DNA of 64,000 bases from Nitrososphaeraceae archaeon (GCA_031316115.1 JALDRC010000002.1:186001-250000), one strand, 5' to 3'; positions 8,506 to 18,692 are shown, counted from the first letter of the stretch. The notes: generated from the letters alone by a model not told the origin. Made by a program: numbers and translations.

Positions 8506-9450
8506 TTGGTGGGCAAATCAAAAAAAGCAGTTTATGCTGCATTATTTGGTAATCTTGCCATTGCAATAGCAAAGCTCATAGCAGCAATTTTCACAGGGAG
8601 CAGTGCAATGTGGGCTGAAACATACCATTCATTTTCAGATACCATGAATCAAGTTCTTCTATTGATTGGAATAAAAAGCAGTACTAGACCCGCTACTGAA
8701 ACACATCCATTTGGATATGGAAAAGAACAATTTTTCTGGTCATTTCTTGTATCAACAATGATCTTCGGAATATCGGGAGTTCTATCTCTTCAGCAGGGCT
8801 TAGATGGTCTATTTTTTAACCCTCACCAAATTGAAAATATAGATATTAACTATATTATTTTGGGGATTTCAGCAATTTTCGAATTTAACGCATTAAGAAT
8901 AGCGTTTAAAGTTTTTAGTAGAAACATTGAAGCACGTGGCCAAAAATTAACATTCAAGACTATATTGGATGAATTTCAGGCAAGTAAAGATCCAACCATC
9001 CTAACGGTTTTAGTTGAAGATTCGGCAGCATTATTAGGTATTATAATAGCAACAATCGGAATTTCCTTGACACATCTAACAGGAAATGTAATGTACGATG
9101 CTATAAGTTCGCTAATGATTGGAATTGTGTTAATGGGATTTGCCTTTTTCCTAGCTAGAGAGAACAAAGGACTTCTTATAGGAGAAGGTATTTCCAAAAA
9201 AGATTCTCGGGAAATTATAAAATCTATTTTGACTTTACCGGAGGTCAATAAAGTTCTCTCAATTCGGACAATGTATCTAGGACCAGAGGATGTAATAGTG
9301 GCGATAGAGGTAAGTATGGCCGATAACCTTGTTACTGATAATATCGAAATATTGATTAGTAAAATTGAACAACAAGTCGTAGAAGTTCTACCTTATGTGA
9401 ATCGTTCTAGGATTTATGTTGAATTAAAGGATGATAAAATGGTAAAATAG
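8506..9450 (+). CDS. Cation diffusion facilitator, SLC30A9-like subgroup
   Basis: A 314-residue CDF-type transporter with helices over roughly residues 8-30, 38-56, 75-98, 110-130, 160-185 and 190-215, then a ~75-residue cytoplasmic dimer domain. TM2 keeps H41-x3-D45 (YHSFSD). The usual TM5 His-x3-Asp is replaced by a VEDSAALLG segment, as I recall for the ZnT9-like branch, so metal handling may differ from the 6229 protein. TTG 8506 and GTG 8509 are both possible starts. The two transporters probably serve different metals or compartments; no regulator is adjacent. Confidence 0.9.
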   Translation: MVGKSKKAVYAALFGNLAIAIAKLIAAIFTGSSAMWAETYHSFSDTMNQVLLLIGIKSSTRPATETHPFGYGKEQFFWSFLVSTMIFGISGVLSLQQGLDGLFFNPHQIENIDINYIILGISAIFEFNALRIAFKVFSRNIEARGQKLTFKTILDEFQASKDPTILTVLVEDSAALLGIIIATIGISLTHLTGNVMYDAISSLMIGIVLMGFAFFLARENKGLLIGEGISKKDSREIIKSILTLPEVNKVLSIRTMYLGPEDVIVAIEVSMADNLVTDNIEILISKIEQQVVEVLPYVNRSRIYVELKDDKMVK

Positions 9451-9733
9451 CTATTTTTATAAAGTAACAATTATTTTCGACCATAATATTTAAAATTAAA
9501 TACTATCTTAAAGCAATTTAAATATTTTGAAGGATTTTTCTATTCTTATTGCTATCTTTACTTTTTTGTTCTGAATTCAATTTACTTATTACACTGACTC
9601 TTAAAAAATCATAGCAGTAAAAATATTATAAAATTATTATTTAACAAGAAATGTCTTTTTTTATTTTAAATCTATTTAAAGTACTACTTGTTAAGTAAAT
9701 GTTTATTGGACATATTATAATCTTTTTTAGTAG

Positions 9734-10129
9734 TTAATTAGTTGTAGACTTATCCTTTAGTTTTAAAGATACAATTTTAAGGTTAATTTTTTTTAATTTA
9801 TAAAAGATTTTGAGGAGAGATACCATAACACGATATTTCTTGTCAAATAACAAATTAATCTCTTTATAATCTGAAGTAAATTCAAAATTTGCTATAGCAT
9901 CATATACTTCTCCTTTGATTTTTCCCTTTATGTTACAGCTCGCAAACTTCACATTTTTATTATTTCTAATTCTTTTAATCTTTCCAGAATTACTACCTGA
10001 TCTTATGAATATTTCATCATCTTTTATTACAAACCATACCGGCGTTGAAACAAAATTACCGTCTTTTCTTTGGGTTTGTAAATTAATATATTTTTCACTT
10101 GAAATTTTGTCAAAAATATTTTGTTTCAA
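9734..10129 (-). CDS. PPOX-class flavin/F420-dependent oxidoreductase-like protein
   Basis: A 131-residue split-barrel protein of the pyridoxamine-phosphate-oxidase-like superfamily. It has the typical opening (KYINLQTQRKDGNFVSTPVWFV), the IRSGSNSGKIKRIRNN segment that contacts the cofactor phosphate, and the VKFASCNIKGK strand. The length fits the small PPOX-class F420-dependent enzymes common in actinobacteria and archaea. Cofactor choice between F420 and FMN cannot be settled here. It is divergent from the PfkB gene; the shared ~260-nt interval should hold both promoters. Confidence 0.82.
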   Translation of the reverse strand: MKQNIFDKISSEKYINLQTQRKDGNFVSTPVWFVIKDDEIFIRSGSNSGKIKRIRNNKNVKFASCNIKGKIKGEVYDAIANFEFTSDYKEINLLFDKKYRVMVSLLKIFYKLKKINLKIVSLKLKDKSTTN

Positions 10130-10392
10130 TTAATATATATTTCAAAACATTATTAATATATTTATTTAATAGTTAAATAACAACCAATTAGCAATATACT
10201 ATAAATAGTAAATTCTAATAAGGTAAATTATAACAAATTTCTTCAAGGTGTCTTTCTTCAGGTAATTAACGAATATTTATTATGTTATTTATAATTTAAA
10301 TTTTTTCGTTGCCATATCTAGAATTCTGGAATACCAAATTATGATAATGATATAGATTAATATTGATAATAAGTAATACCAGAGTTTTAATC

Positions 10393-11298
10393 ATGAATCT
10401 AACCATAGTATCCAACCTAGCTATCGATCGAATAACTAACAACGATGGACAAACCATAGATAGCCTGGGTGGCCCTCCATGTTATTCAGGACTGATAGCA
10501 AAACAGTTTGGATTTTCAGTGAATCTTGTAACCAAATACGGTAGTGATCTTGGAAATGAATATTTATCATTTTTTAAAAAACATGGCCTTACCCTAAATG
10601 GATCTAATACGTGTTCTAAATGTTTAACGACAAGATTTATTATTAAGGTTATTAAAGACTCCCGAGAATTATATTTAGAGTCTGAATCTGAAGATATCAT
10701 GATTAGTGATATTGAATCTATTAAAACAAATGCCTGGTTAATTAGTCCAATATTAAATGAAATTTCACCTGCCGTATTAAATGTTCTTATCAAAAAGAAC
10801 GATAGTTTTAGAATAATAGATCCTCAAGGCTTTACACGTGCTGTAGATGCTGAAGGGAAGATTTTTATTAAGAAACAAATCGATTTTAACCTACATAATA
10901 TTGACGCAATTAAATTAGATTCAGATGAACTTTTTTGCGTTACCGGATCTAGGGATCTAAAAACTTTGCAACAATGGAAATCTAAAAATCATATTAATTT
11001 TATAATTTTCAGTGAAAACAACATAGTTCATATGTTACACCAGGATAAACATTATTGGCTTAATACTGATAACATTAAAACACGTGACTCGACTGGTGCA
11101 GGAGACATATTATCTTCTGCATTTACGTGTTCCTATATAAAAGAAAATGATTATCTATGGGCGTTTAGCTTTGGGGTCGGAGCATCACTAGCAGCTTTAC
11201 AAACAAGAAAAAATGGACTCGAAAAAATCCCACTCTATAAACATATCGAAGAAAATGCGTCATATAATTATAATTTGGTAAAATACGAGAATTTATAA
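10393..11298 (+). CDS. PfkB-family carbohydrate/nucleoside kinase
   Basis: A ribokinase-family ATP-dependent kinase. It shows the N-terminal glycine motif (SLGGPPCYSGLIAKQFG), the middle substrate region, and the C-terminal signature DSTGAGD, whose last Asp is the catalytic base and whose Gly-Ala-Gly forms the anion hole. ATG 10393 (MNLTIVSNLAID) is preferred over the upstream TTG 10363 because family members begin just before the first beta strand. Length about 300 residues is normal. The substrate is undefined; inositol, ribose or nucleosides are possible in archaea. Confidence 0.87.
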   Translation: MNLTIVSNLAIDRITNNDGQTIDSLGGPPCYSGLIAKQFGFSVNLVTKYGSDLGNEYLSFFKKHGLTLNGSNTCSKCLTTRFIIKVIKDSRELYLESESEDIMISDIESIKTNAWLISPILNEISPAVLNVLIKKNDSFRIIDPQGFTRAVDAEGKIFIKKQIDFNLHNIDAIKLDSDELFCVTGSRDLKTLQQWKSKNHINFIIFSENNIVHMLHQDKHYWLNTDNIKTRDSTGAGDILSSAFTCSYIKENDYLWAFSFGVGASLAALQTRKNGLEKIPLYKHIEENASYNYNLVKYENL

Positions 11299-11495
11299 TT
11301 CTTACAAAAATAAATTGTGTATATATCACATATTTTAAGTACACAAAATTAAAAGATATTTAATATCACAAACTATTTTTGAATTAAAATTAAATTATTC
11401 CTTCATTAGTTTAACTATCTCGCTTAACAATTATGTTATATATTTTTTATTTAGAAAAATATTCACTAAAATGATATGTGAAAACTATATAATTC

Positions 11496-13463
11496 ATGTT
11501 TTATTTGATCTTATTAAGAATGAAAATTCCCTGTAAATTGTCAAAAAAAGGGGGGTTAACAATCTTCATTACACTGGTTTGTATGATGATGATTACAGCA
11601 TATCCTTCCCAGTTACAAATGGATTTTAAATTTAATTCATTACTAAATACCGAATTACTAAAAAGTGCTACAGCAGAATCTGATAATGATGATTTCGAAT
11701 CAGATTCAAAAGATGATGATTTCGAATCAGATTCAAAAGATGATGATTTCGAATCAGATTCAAAAGATGATGATTTCGAATCAGATTCAAAAGATGATGA
11801 TTTCGAATCAGATTCAAAAGATGATGATTTCGAATCAGATTCAAAAGATGATGATTTCGAATCCGAAAGTGAAAGTACAAATGATTTTCAATCATCTGAT
11901 ACTTCTGATTCTGATTCCAAAGATTCTGATTCAGAATTCTCTAATGAGGACTTTGACGGATCACTTCAGTCAGCTAAGAATACAGAAGAGGCATTAGATA
12001 ATGATTTTGAAGATACTTCGGAGGAAAAATTTGAAAAAACAGAGATCTCAAACAATAACCAAGAATCGGGTGAATCTGATAAAAAATCAAAAAAAGAGGG
12101 TGTATTCGGATCAGTCTTCGATAAAATTTTTAACCTCGGCTCAACAGATAGTGATGATTCCGAGATCGATTTTGTATCTAAGGATGGATCTGATAAAAAA
12201 TCAGATGGTAAGAAAGAGAAATCATTTGAAGATGCTTTTCAACAGATTAGTTCAAATTCAAAAGAAGATGGAGACGTAGAGCAAGATTCAGAACAGGATT
12301 CAAAACAAGAATCTGACGTCGATGAAGGAGAATCTTCTCAAGATTCATCTCAAGAAAGTTCTCAGCAGGGATCTACTGAAGATGGAGACGTAGAGCAAGA
12401 TTCAGAACAGGATTCAAAACAAGAATCTGATGTAGAAGGTGGCGACTCGACCCAAGAATCATCACAAGAATCCTCTCAATTAGCTGGACCTGGTGAAAAT
12501 ATAGATCAAGAAACAAATCAGGAAACTAATCAAGAATCTGATGTAGAAGGTGGCGACTCGACCCAAGAATCATCACAAGAATCCTCTCAATTAGCTGGAC
12601 CTGGTGAAAATATAGATCAAGAAACAAATCAGGAAACAACACAAGAAGTTAAAATAGATGAAGGCAAAGTAGAACAAATAGCAGACCAAATATCTGAACA
12701 AATAGCACTAGGAGAAGGAAATAATGATAATGTTAAAAATTTATTAGACAAAGAGATAAAGAGTAATCCTTCAGGTGCTGTTAGCCAATCATTAGAGGCA
12801 TTAACCGGAATGGTTGCAACAGGGGATTTAGATGATGATGAAATAAAACAAATAGCAAAAATTCTAAATGTCCAAATAGCCCAAGGAGAAGATATAACAC
12901 AAATTTTTGCTCCTACGATTGTACAGGTAGCTGGGGAAAAATTTGGTGATGTAATTATAAAAGATTTAAACAGGTATGATGATGATGGGGATCGACATGA
13001 TAAAGATTATCAACACAACCATCATTACCACACTAAGAAGATTATAAAATACAAAAGTAATAAATGTTCGACACAATCTAGTTCAATACCTTTAACAGGT
13101 AAGATCGGACCAAAAACTCCTGTATTATTAGGTGATTTCTTCCCGTGTGAATTAAAAGATGGACGTGCAACATTGAATTTACCTGATAATCCTAATCTGC
13201 AATTCGTCGTCATGCATATTGACAAAAAAGGAGATGGCCATAACGGTGTCTCGGTAGATATGGATAAGATCCAAAGCTTGAGCAAAAACAATGGTTTATT
13301 CATAGTGAACTTTGACGATAAAATGAAAGGAGAAAATCCAATAACAGGAGACGCAAAGAAGATTAAAGATATCAATGCAATAGCTCTATTCAATAACTCA
13401 AAAGAAACTATAGATTTTAAAGCAGGTAACAGTCTAGCCATATCAGCTGTTCTTAAAACCTAA
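11496..13463 (+). CDS. Large acidic repeat-rich exported surface protein
   Basis: A 655-residue protein. A hydrophobic segment near residues 22-40 after a basic start (better start possibly ATG 11520, residue 9) is a signal peptide or anchor. It is followed by seven 9-residue Asp/Glu/Ser units (DDDFESDSK), a long Asp/Ser/Gln region, two 38-residue repeats opening DGDVEQDSEQDSK, two 37-residue repeats opening SDVEGGDSTQESS, a helical Gln/Glu section, a His/Asp run (about 495-515), and a 130-residue C-terminal globular domain with two cysteines. The composition suggests Ca-binding or an extended surface stalk holding the C-terminal domain. No homologous enzyme domain recognised. Confidence 0.85.
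   Translation: MFYLILLRMKIPCKLSKKGGLTIFITLVCMMMITAYPSQLQMDFKFNSLLNTELLKSATAESDNDDFESDSKDDDFESDSKDDDFESDSKDDDFESDSKDDDFESDSKDDDFESDSKDDDFESESESTNDFQSSDTSDSDSKDSDSEFSNEDFDGSLQSAKNTEEALDNDFEDTSEEKFEKTEISNNNQESGESDKKSKKEGVFGSVFDKIFNLGSTDSDDSEIDFVSKDGSDKKSDGKKEKSFEDAFQQISSNSKEDGDVEQDSEQDSKQESDVDEGESSQDSSQESSQQGSTEDGDVEQDSEQDSKQESDVEGGDSTQESSQESSQLAGPGENIDQETNQETNQESDVEGGDSTQESSQESSQLAGPGENIDQETNQETTQEVKIDEGKVEQIADQISEQIALGEGNNDNVKNLLDKEIKSNPSGAVSQSLEALTGMVATGDLDDDEIKQIAKILNVQIAQGEDITQIFAPTIVQVAGEKFGDVIIKDLNRYDDDGDRHDKDYQHNHHYHTKKIIKYKSNKCSTQSSSIPLTGKIGPKTPVLLGDFFPCELKDGRATLNLPDNPNLQFVVMHIDKKGDGHNGVSVDMDKIQSLSKNNGLFIVNFDDKMKGENPITGDAKKIKDINAIALFNNSKETIDFKAGNSLAISAVLKT
11685..11873 (+). repeat. Seven tandem 27-bp coding repeats
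   Basis: Seven 27-nt units inside the surface-protein gene encode (N/D)DDFESDSK-type repeats. The middle five are identical at the DNA level, so they are young or homogenised. Repeat number is likely to vary between strains by slippage or recombination. Confidence 0.95.
12264..12644 (+). repeat. Long coding repeats of 114 and 111 bp
   Basis: Within the surface-protein gene a segment beginning at 12264 recurs at 12378 (spacing 114 nt, 38 codons), and one beginning at 12423 recurs at 12534 (spacing 111 nt, 37 codons). The second pair is almost identical in DNA for about 100 nt, which points to recent tandem duplication. Confidence 0.9.
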
Positions 13464-13523
13464 CTCTTTTTTATTTATATAATATATTTAAATAAATGTC
13501 CAGTATTTTTAAATTAAATTCTA

Positions 13524-14924
13524 ATGAAGGATATTAAGTATACAGATTTCACTATTATCTACGTTAGTCACAATATAAAATGCGGAAAGATTTCCCCAGT
13601 AGATCTGACTCAATTTTGTCTTTCTAGAATTGAAAAATATAACCATTTAGTTAATTCTTTTATTACAATCTTAAAAAAAGAGGCGATCGAAAAAGCATAT
13701 TGTATGCAAAATGAAATAAAAAAAGGGAAATATATAGGAGAGTTACATGGAATTCCCTATTCTATAAAGGATAATATTTCTGCTAATCAAATCCGCTCAA
13801 CAAAGGGATCAGAGATGTTTTCAAATTATATTTCAAATTGTAATTCCGTTGTTGTTAAAAAGCTAAGTAAAGCTGGTGCCATTCTCCTGGGAACAAATAA
13901 TCTTAATGAATTTGCATCTGGTATAGATGGGAAAAATCTTTTTTATGGGAACACAAAAAACCCATGGGATGTTAATAGAATCTCTGGAGGTTCCAGTGGT
14001 GGATCTGCAGTAGCTGTTGCAACTGGTATGATATTTTTCTCTATTGGAACAGATACAGGAGGATCGATCAGAGTCCCTGCCTCATTATGTGGAATTATAG
14101 GGTTTAAACCAACCTATGGCGTGATTAGCAGGAGGGGCATCTTTGATTTATCACCTACCCTCGATCATGTTGGAATCCTTACAAGGAATATTTCTGATTG
14201 TAATTTAATATTTAAAACTCTTTGTAATAGACAAAACATTAGATCTCTAAATAATACAAGTAAATCTTTTTCCGATAATAGAAGGGTTGTTTTAGGGATT
14301 CCTAAAATACTGTTCGTAGATTATCTTGAGTCGGAGGTACGAAAAACCTTTTATAGATTTGTAAAAAAATTAGGATTATTAAATCTAGATCTAGCTAATG
14401 TGGATATCTCATTAACTAATGATATGATCTATAAGTCATGGTTATCAATCCGCATGTATGAGGCATGGAAAACACATTCCCATATTATGGACAAATATCC
14501 TAAATTATATAGCCCTGAGGTTAAAAAAATGATATTGGAAGGAAAAAATATCTCAGAAGAAACTTATCAATATGCACATAAGACAATAGATAAAATTAAG
14601 AAATATTTTGATAAGATTTTTGATAAAGTGGATTTACTACTAACCCCTACTACAATAATATCTGCCCCCAAAAGTGAAATTACTAAACTAAAAATTCGAA
14701 ATAGATCTATAACACTAAGAGATGCCTTGTTACAAAATACTATACTTTTTAATAGTATTGGTTTTCCAGCACTTACTCTTCCAATAGGTTTAAATAGATT
14801 TACGAGAATGCCTATAGGTTTACAAATAATAGGAAAACAATATTATGATAAAATAGTTTTGAATTTTAGTTATTATGTAGAAAAGAATCTACACCTAAAT
14901 AAAATTGTTCAAATGATAGGTTAA
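13524..14924 (+). CDS. Amidase-signature hydrolase (GatA-like)
   Basis: A 466-residue amidase-signature enzyme with the full Ser-cisSer-Lys triad: Lys82 (SIKDN), cis-Ser157 (GGSSGGSA) and nucleophile Ser181 (DTGGSIRVPAS), at the 75- and 24-residue spacings of GatA and malonamidase. It could be the glutaminase subunit of the tRNA amidotransferase, or a paralogous amide hydrolase. No gatB or gatC lies nearby, and the ~20-residue shortfall and divergent C-terminus make a stand-alone amidase slightly more likely. ATG 13524 is 60 nt after the surface-protein gene on the same strand. Confidence 0.88.
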   Translation: MKDIKYTDFTIIYVSHNIKCGKISPVDLTQFCLSRIEKYNHLVNSFITILKKEAIEKAYCMQNEIKKGKYIGELHGIPYSIKDNISANQIRSTKGSEMFSNYISNCNSVVVKKLSKAGAILLGTNNLNEFASGIDGKNLFYGNTKNPWDVNRISGGSSGGSAVAVATGMIFFSIGTDTGGSIRVPASLCGIIGFKPTYGVISRRGIFDLSPTLDHVGILTRNISDCNLIFKTLCNRQNIRSLNNTSKSFSDNRRVVLGIPKILFVDYLESEVRKTFYRFVKKLGLLNLDLANVDISLTNDMIYKSWLSIRMYEAWKTHSHIMDKYPKLYSPEVKKMILEGKNISEETYQYAHKTIDKIKKYFDKIFDKVDLLLTPTTIISAPKSEITKLKIRNRSITLRDALLQNTILFNSIGFPALTLPIGLNRFTRMPIGLQIIGKQYYDKIVLNFSYYVEKNLHLNKIVQMIG

Positions 14925-15949
14925 TGGTTCCGTCTAGTATAAAATCTAATTTGATAAATACTGATATGGATCTTATATAATAATACTTGTCTAGATTTGT
15001 AATATATAATTTCAATTACTTATTTTTTCATTAAAATTTTTCCAAAATTTTTTTAAATTAATATTTAATTTGCTCAGGATAATTTTATAAAACTATGAAA
15101 TAGAATTAATCTTTAATATACATAAGATATTAATTATTAAAAATGTAATTTTTGACTTAAATAAGATACTTGTTAGTTTTTTACTATAATTCCATCTAAC
15201 TATGATTGATTCTGGTTCGATCTTTCATTTTTCTTGACATATCTTTCTATGACCTTAGATTTCATCTTATAAACCGTATCTAATGCTACATGCCAAAGAT
15301 ATCATATCACTGCATTCACATGAAAGCTTACTCTAATGATATTCCATCTGCATTAAGGGTCTAGACGAGATAATAAGAGAGAGTTGATTAATTGCGACTA
15401 AGGTTGAAAAAGAAAATATTTACCAGAATAAATTATCCTCACTTGCCTTAAAATATATACATTCCGCTGACACATTCACTTAAATGGATGAACTCACTGA
15501 TGCTTAACACATCCAATTCTCTATAAAGTTTGTAGAAGATACTATACAAAAGCTAGAAAATTCATTTACAACAAGACAAAAAGAATAGGAGTTGACAACC
15601 AAGTCCTAACATGTTGACAGGACAACTGAAAAAGTAATATGACATTTAAAGATTTAGCGGATCTGATTAAACTCGCACAAGATACCGGCCACACATATAA
15701 TAACTGAAACCATCTTTCGTACTCAGCCCAGACCAGAATCTTCATAGAGCAATTTTGCCGGAAACCATTCTGGTTGGGTTGGACTAGTATTAGTATCAAT
15801 TCGATAGAATGCAAAAGCAACTAGATTCAGATTATTGATGGTAATTGTTGTTTAATCATTAAACCTGGTTTAACAAGTAATAAAAATACTAGTAAATAAA
15901 AACATCTCATACCAGAACAGATTGAATGCGATGCTAAATAAGTTATCAT
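14925..15949. other. Gene-free region with a possible minus-strand coding remnant
   Basis: About 1 kb without a credible intact gene. On the minus strand between about 15345 and 15195 a frame interrupted by one stop reads like a protein tail (WHVALDTVYKMKSKVIERYV), reminiscent of a decayed transposase, but too short to name. The open minus frame at 15566-15820 has shadow-like composition and no supporting signal. Confidence 0.35.
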
Positions 15950-16760
15950 GAATAATGGTTCAAATCTAGAATAAGATATTAAAATCAAGATAGCAGGGTT
16001 TTGCTCGGGTTACAAATTATCTGTGCTCTCTCGATATGGTACCGTTACTATTTTGCTATTTATGGTGCACGGGCTCTACTCATAATCCTAGCAATTGGAT
16101 ACGAAAGTGATAGTTAACTGTTATTGTTATTGTTATTACGAAGATAAATTATACTTCAAATATTGATTTTTTTGTTATGGTGTAATTGGGAGTTTAGCTT
16201 ATTGATAGATTCATTGAATAGAAAATTGGATAGTATTTGTCATGCTTGTGGGTTGGTTGTCTAAACTTTTCTTAATACAATTAAAGAATAATAGATTTAT
16301 TCAAAATTTAAAAATGAAAACTGAATAGTAAGATGATAGGAGATAGCCTGGTATACATCTATTCAATACACTCCAAGGAGTTTTCTACTTGTATTTAAAA
16401 TATTTTGGAAATTATCATATTTAGTGATTTAGTTTAGGATCAAATATAGTGAAAACTGAAAGTAGCTTTAAACCAACTACAGAGAAAAGGAATCTCTTCT
16501 ACTCTCAAATACTTTGTCCTCCCAGTTCCATGTTGCTCTTAATCAGTAGTAAGGTATTGGGAGTCGCTTTTCGAATTTATTGTTTATAATAGTTAACCAA
16601 ATAAAAATTTAAAAATTAAGTTTCTAAAAGTCTTACTATCTAATAATTAATTGGATCATAATCTAGAAAGTAAAGAGTATGAAATGAGTCTATAAGAATA
16701 TGTTTGTCCTTGCTCTCTCGGGACAGATCTTAGTCTATCACTTTGTTAATATGGCTTCGA
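15950..16760. repeat. Second array of diverged hairpin units
   Basis: Non-coding units of the same style as 1976-4180. In the unit at 16454-16527, AACTG-AAAGTA pairs with TACTTT and CAGTT in nested order around a GAGA/TCTC-containing interior. In the unit at 16331-16374, AGATG/CATCT and GGAG/CTCC interleave. AT-rich leads resembling ATTATCATATTTAGTGATTTAG precede the arms, and pyrimidine-rich segments such as TTTGTCCTCCCAG recur. Spacing is roughly 120-170 nt. No coding frames. Confidence 0.45.
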
Positions 16761-16954
16761 AATGAGATGTAAAAGTTCTTTCTAGATAGGTGGAAAAGTA
16801 ATATATTTATGAATTTTTGTTGATGGTAAATTATTCTTGCTCTGGTATTATTATAATATGATTTCAAATTTATCATATTTATCTATTGGTTTGTTGGTTA
16901 ACACGTTTTTTAGATTATAATAAAAATAAAATAAAATAAAAATTGTTAAAAAGT

Positions 16955-17499
16955 TTAGATTTGGAATCCCACATTAACCAATGCAGTTTTTTCAACGAAT
17001 ATTTGGATTAATCTGTACTCTAGAACAATATTTATATTATTTATTATTTCGTTACTCCCTTCGGCCTGTAAACCTCCGTTAATCTTTGGTCCTAAGTGGT
17101 TTCCTGTTGATCTTATGAGTGTTATCACTGTCACTAATTTCGGTAGCAATCCATCGCCAAAACTAGGAATCCAGGATATTTCAGTTTGATTTACTCCTAT
17201 GCTAAAACCTGTCTGTATTTGGACAATTGAATATCCACAGTTTTTAAAGCAACTTTTATAGATACTGTCCATGTGGCTAATCTGGTTTGAGTCTGCTTTA
17301 ACTGCACTAGTTACTAACTTGCCACTTTTTCTACAGATTTTAGATCATATACTTCAGACCTCGCAAATGCCGCAAAATTAGATTCAGTTAAATTTTTCCA
17401 GGGCTGGATATTTGAACTAAGCTTTGATAAAGCATTATTCGGTTTAATATGAGAGTATGGAATCAGTAGTTTAAAGAAGTTTCCGGCATGGTTTATCAT
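16955..17499 (-). pseudogene. Frameshifted hypothetical gene
   Basis: Two minus-strand frames abut. 17499-17314 (61 codons from ATG) ends KSVEKVAS, and the next frame, open upstream of ATG 17272, continues with KLVTSAVKADSNQISH and runs to 16955. A one-base shift near 17315 joins them into a ~183-residue protein-like sequence, so this is probably one gene with a recent frameshift (or a sequencing error). Composition is soluble; no motif is recognised. The downstream half is rich in Ile/Asn with repeated hydrophobic strands. Confidence 0.5.
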
Positions 17500-17606
17500 T
17501 GCTCTCTAAATATTGATTTTTTGAGTTCAATTCTCTAACGATGTTGATCTACCTATTTATAGTAAAAGATTTTATTTTTAACTAATTGGTAAATACAAAA
17601 AAAATA

Positions 17607-17744
17607 ATGGGAATAACAGGGATAGTATCCGCAGTTTTGGGAGGAGCAGCTTGGTTTTATCAACTAACTATTCCTGCGTTTGTCCTATGGGGAATAGCGG
17701 CTTATTTGGTATTAAAATTAAATAAAAGGCAGAAAAAACGATAA
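17607..17744 (+). CDS. Small membrane protein (45 aa)
   Basis: ATG 17607 to TAA 17742-17744 encodes 45 residues: a short N-terminus, two hydrophobic stretches (GIVSAVLGGAAWFY and IPAFVLWGIAAYLVLKL) and a basic tail ending KRQKKR. It is most likely a one- or two-helix membrane peptide with its C-terminus in the cytoplasm. Small single proteins of this type are common in Thaumarchaeota; function unknown. Confidence 0.55.
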   Translation: MGITGIVSAVLGGAAWFYQLTIPAFVLWGIAAYLVLKLNKRQKKR

Positions 17745-17819
17745 ATTAACATTATGTATCAAAAAAAAAGAATAAAGTTTTGAAATCACAAATTAAAAAA
17801 TGAGGAATCTATCTAGGCC

Positions 17820-18023
17820 TTATTTGTTGAACTCAAAAGGTAACACAGCATGAATAGGAGCAAATACTACGTTACAACTATGACAGTACAATTCGTATTT
17901 GTGATAGGCCGGATCTGGAATCTCCGCACTTAATACTATGTATCTGGATAAATGACAACAAGGACAGCCATACAGATATTTATCAAGAATTTCTCTTTTA
18001 TCTTTATTGTATCTAATCCTCAT
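17820..18023 (-). CDS. Zinc-ribbon protein (67 aa)
   Basis: A 67-residue protein with a CPCC pair near residues 20-23 and a CHSC pair near 47-50, separated by a beta hairpin, as in zinc ribbons. The N-terminus is basic. No membrane segment. Probably a nucleic-acid- or protein-binding small zinc protein; no family name can be given. Confidence 0.7.
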   Translation of the reverse strand: MRIRYNKDKREILDKYLYGCPCCHLSRYIVLSAEIPDPAYHKYELYCHSCNVVFAPIHAVLPFEFNK

Positions 18024-18524
18024 ATATCGTATTGATATGATTTTAGGAATTAAACTATTTGATTAATTATTGAAGATTTATTTTCTTTTATTATAGATAG
18101 TTATATTTTCTAAGTAATAGTTTATAGAACAAAATCCTTAATAAAAAGTTAATTTGAATATACTCAATTAATCTGTTATTTTTTTCAGCATGTTAATTCT
18201 TGTTTTTATTCAGAAATTAAATTTAATGCGAAAATATTGAAAAGACAGTGTAGAAAATTTTTTTTAAAAAATATGGGTGACGGATTTTTTGTCTAATCAC
18301 TTAATTATCATAATCCAACAGTTTATTATTATTTTATAAAATATTTGACATTGAATCTTTAGATTCTAATGGTTTTGATACAAAAACCTCAACTATTTAA
18401 TTGATTATTTAAATTTTAATACCAAACATACTACTAGATTAACCTTAAATAACTTGAATATATAATTATTTGTTAGAAAGTAAAGAGAAAATTAGTGGAT
18501 TGTTTTGTATAAAACTTAATGATA
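18024..18524. other. Intergenic region, nothing recognised
   Basis: About 500 nt of AT-rich DNA between two minus-strand zinc-protein genes. It contains long A and T runs but no coherent frame or repeat. Confidence 0.45.
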
Positions 18525-18692
18525 TTAACCTATGTAAAGAGGTTTATCAATATAACAAAAATCTTCAAGTGGAGGTAATTCAGAACCACAAAGTTGACAT
18601 TTGGCAATATGATTTTTTGTTGGATCTATTTTACCTAAAACATATTCTTTACATAAAAAACAAAATCTTATGGATGTTAGTATATAATCCAT
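18525..18692 (-). CDS. Small double-CxxC zinc protein (55 aa)
   Basis: The minus strand from ATG 18692 to TAA 18525 encodes 55 residues with CFLC near residues 11-14 and CQLC near 32-35, plus a lone Cys at 46. The two pairs with an 17-residue spacer form a rubredoxin/zinc-ribbon-like site. A plus-strand open frame over the same DNA lacks motifs and has shadow-like composition, so the minus strand is preferred. Function unknown. Confidence 0.6.
   Translation of the reverse strand: MDYILTSIRFCFLCKEYVLGKIDPTKNHIAKCQLCGSELPPLEDFCYIDKPLYIG

Noticed and set aside
11668-11997. Long open frames on both strands across the 27-bp repeats
   Set aside because: Tandem repeats whose length is a multiple of three keep every frame open. 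The translated text is low-complexity and out of phase with the signal peptide and C-terminal domain of the real gene.
15566-15820. 84-codon minus-strand frame
   Set aside because: Low-complexity hydrophobic text rich in Leu and Ser without a recognisable domain, inside a gene-free region; likely random.
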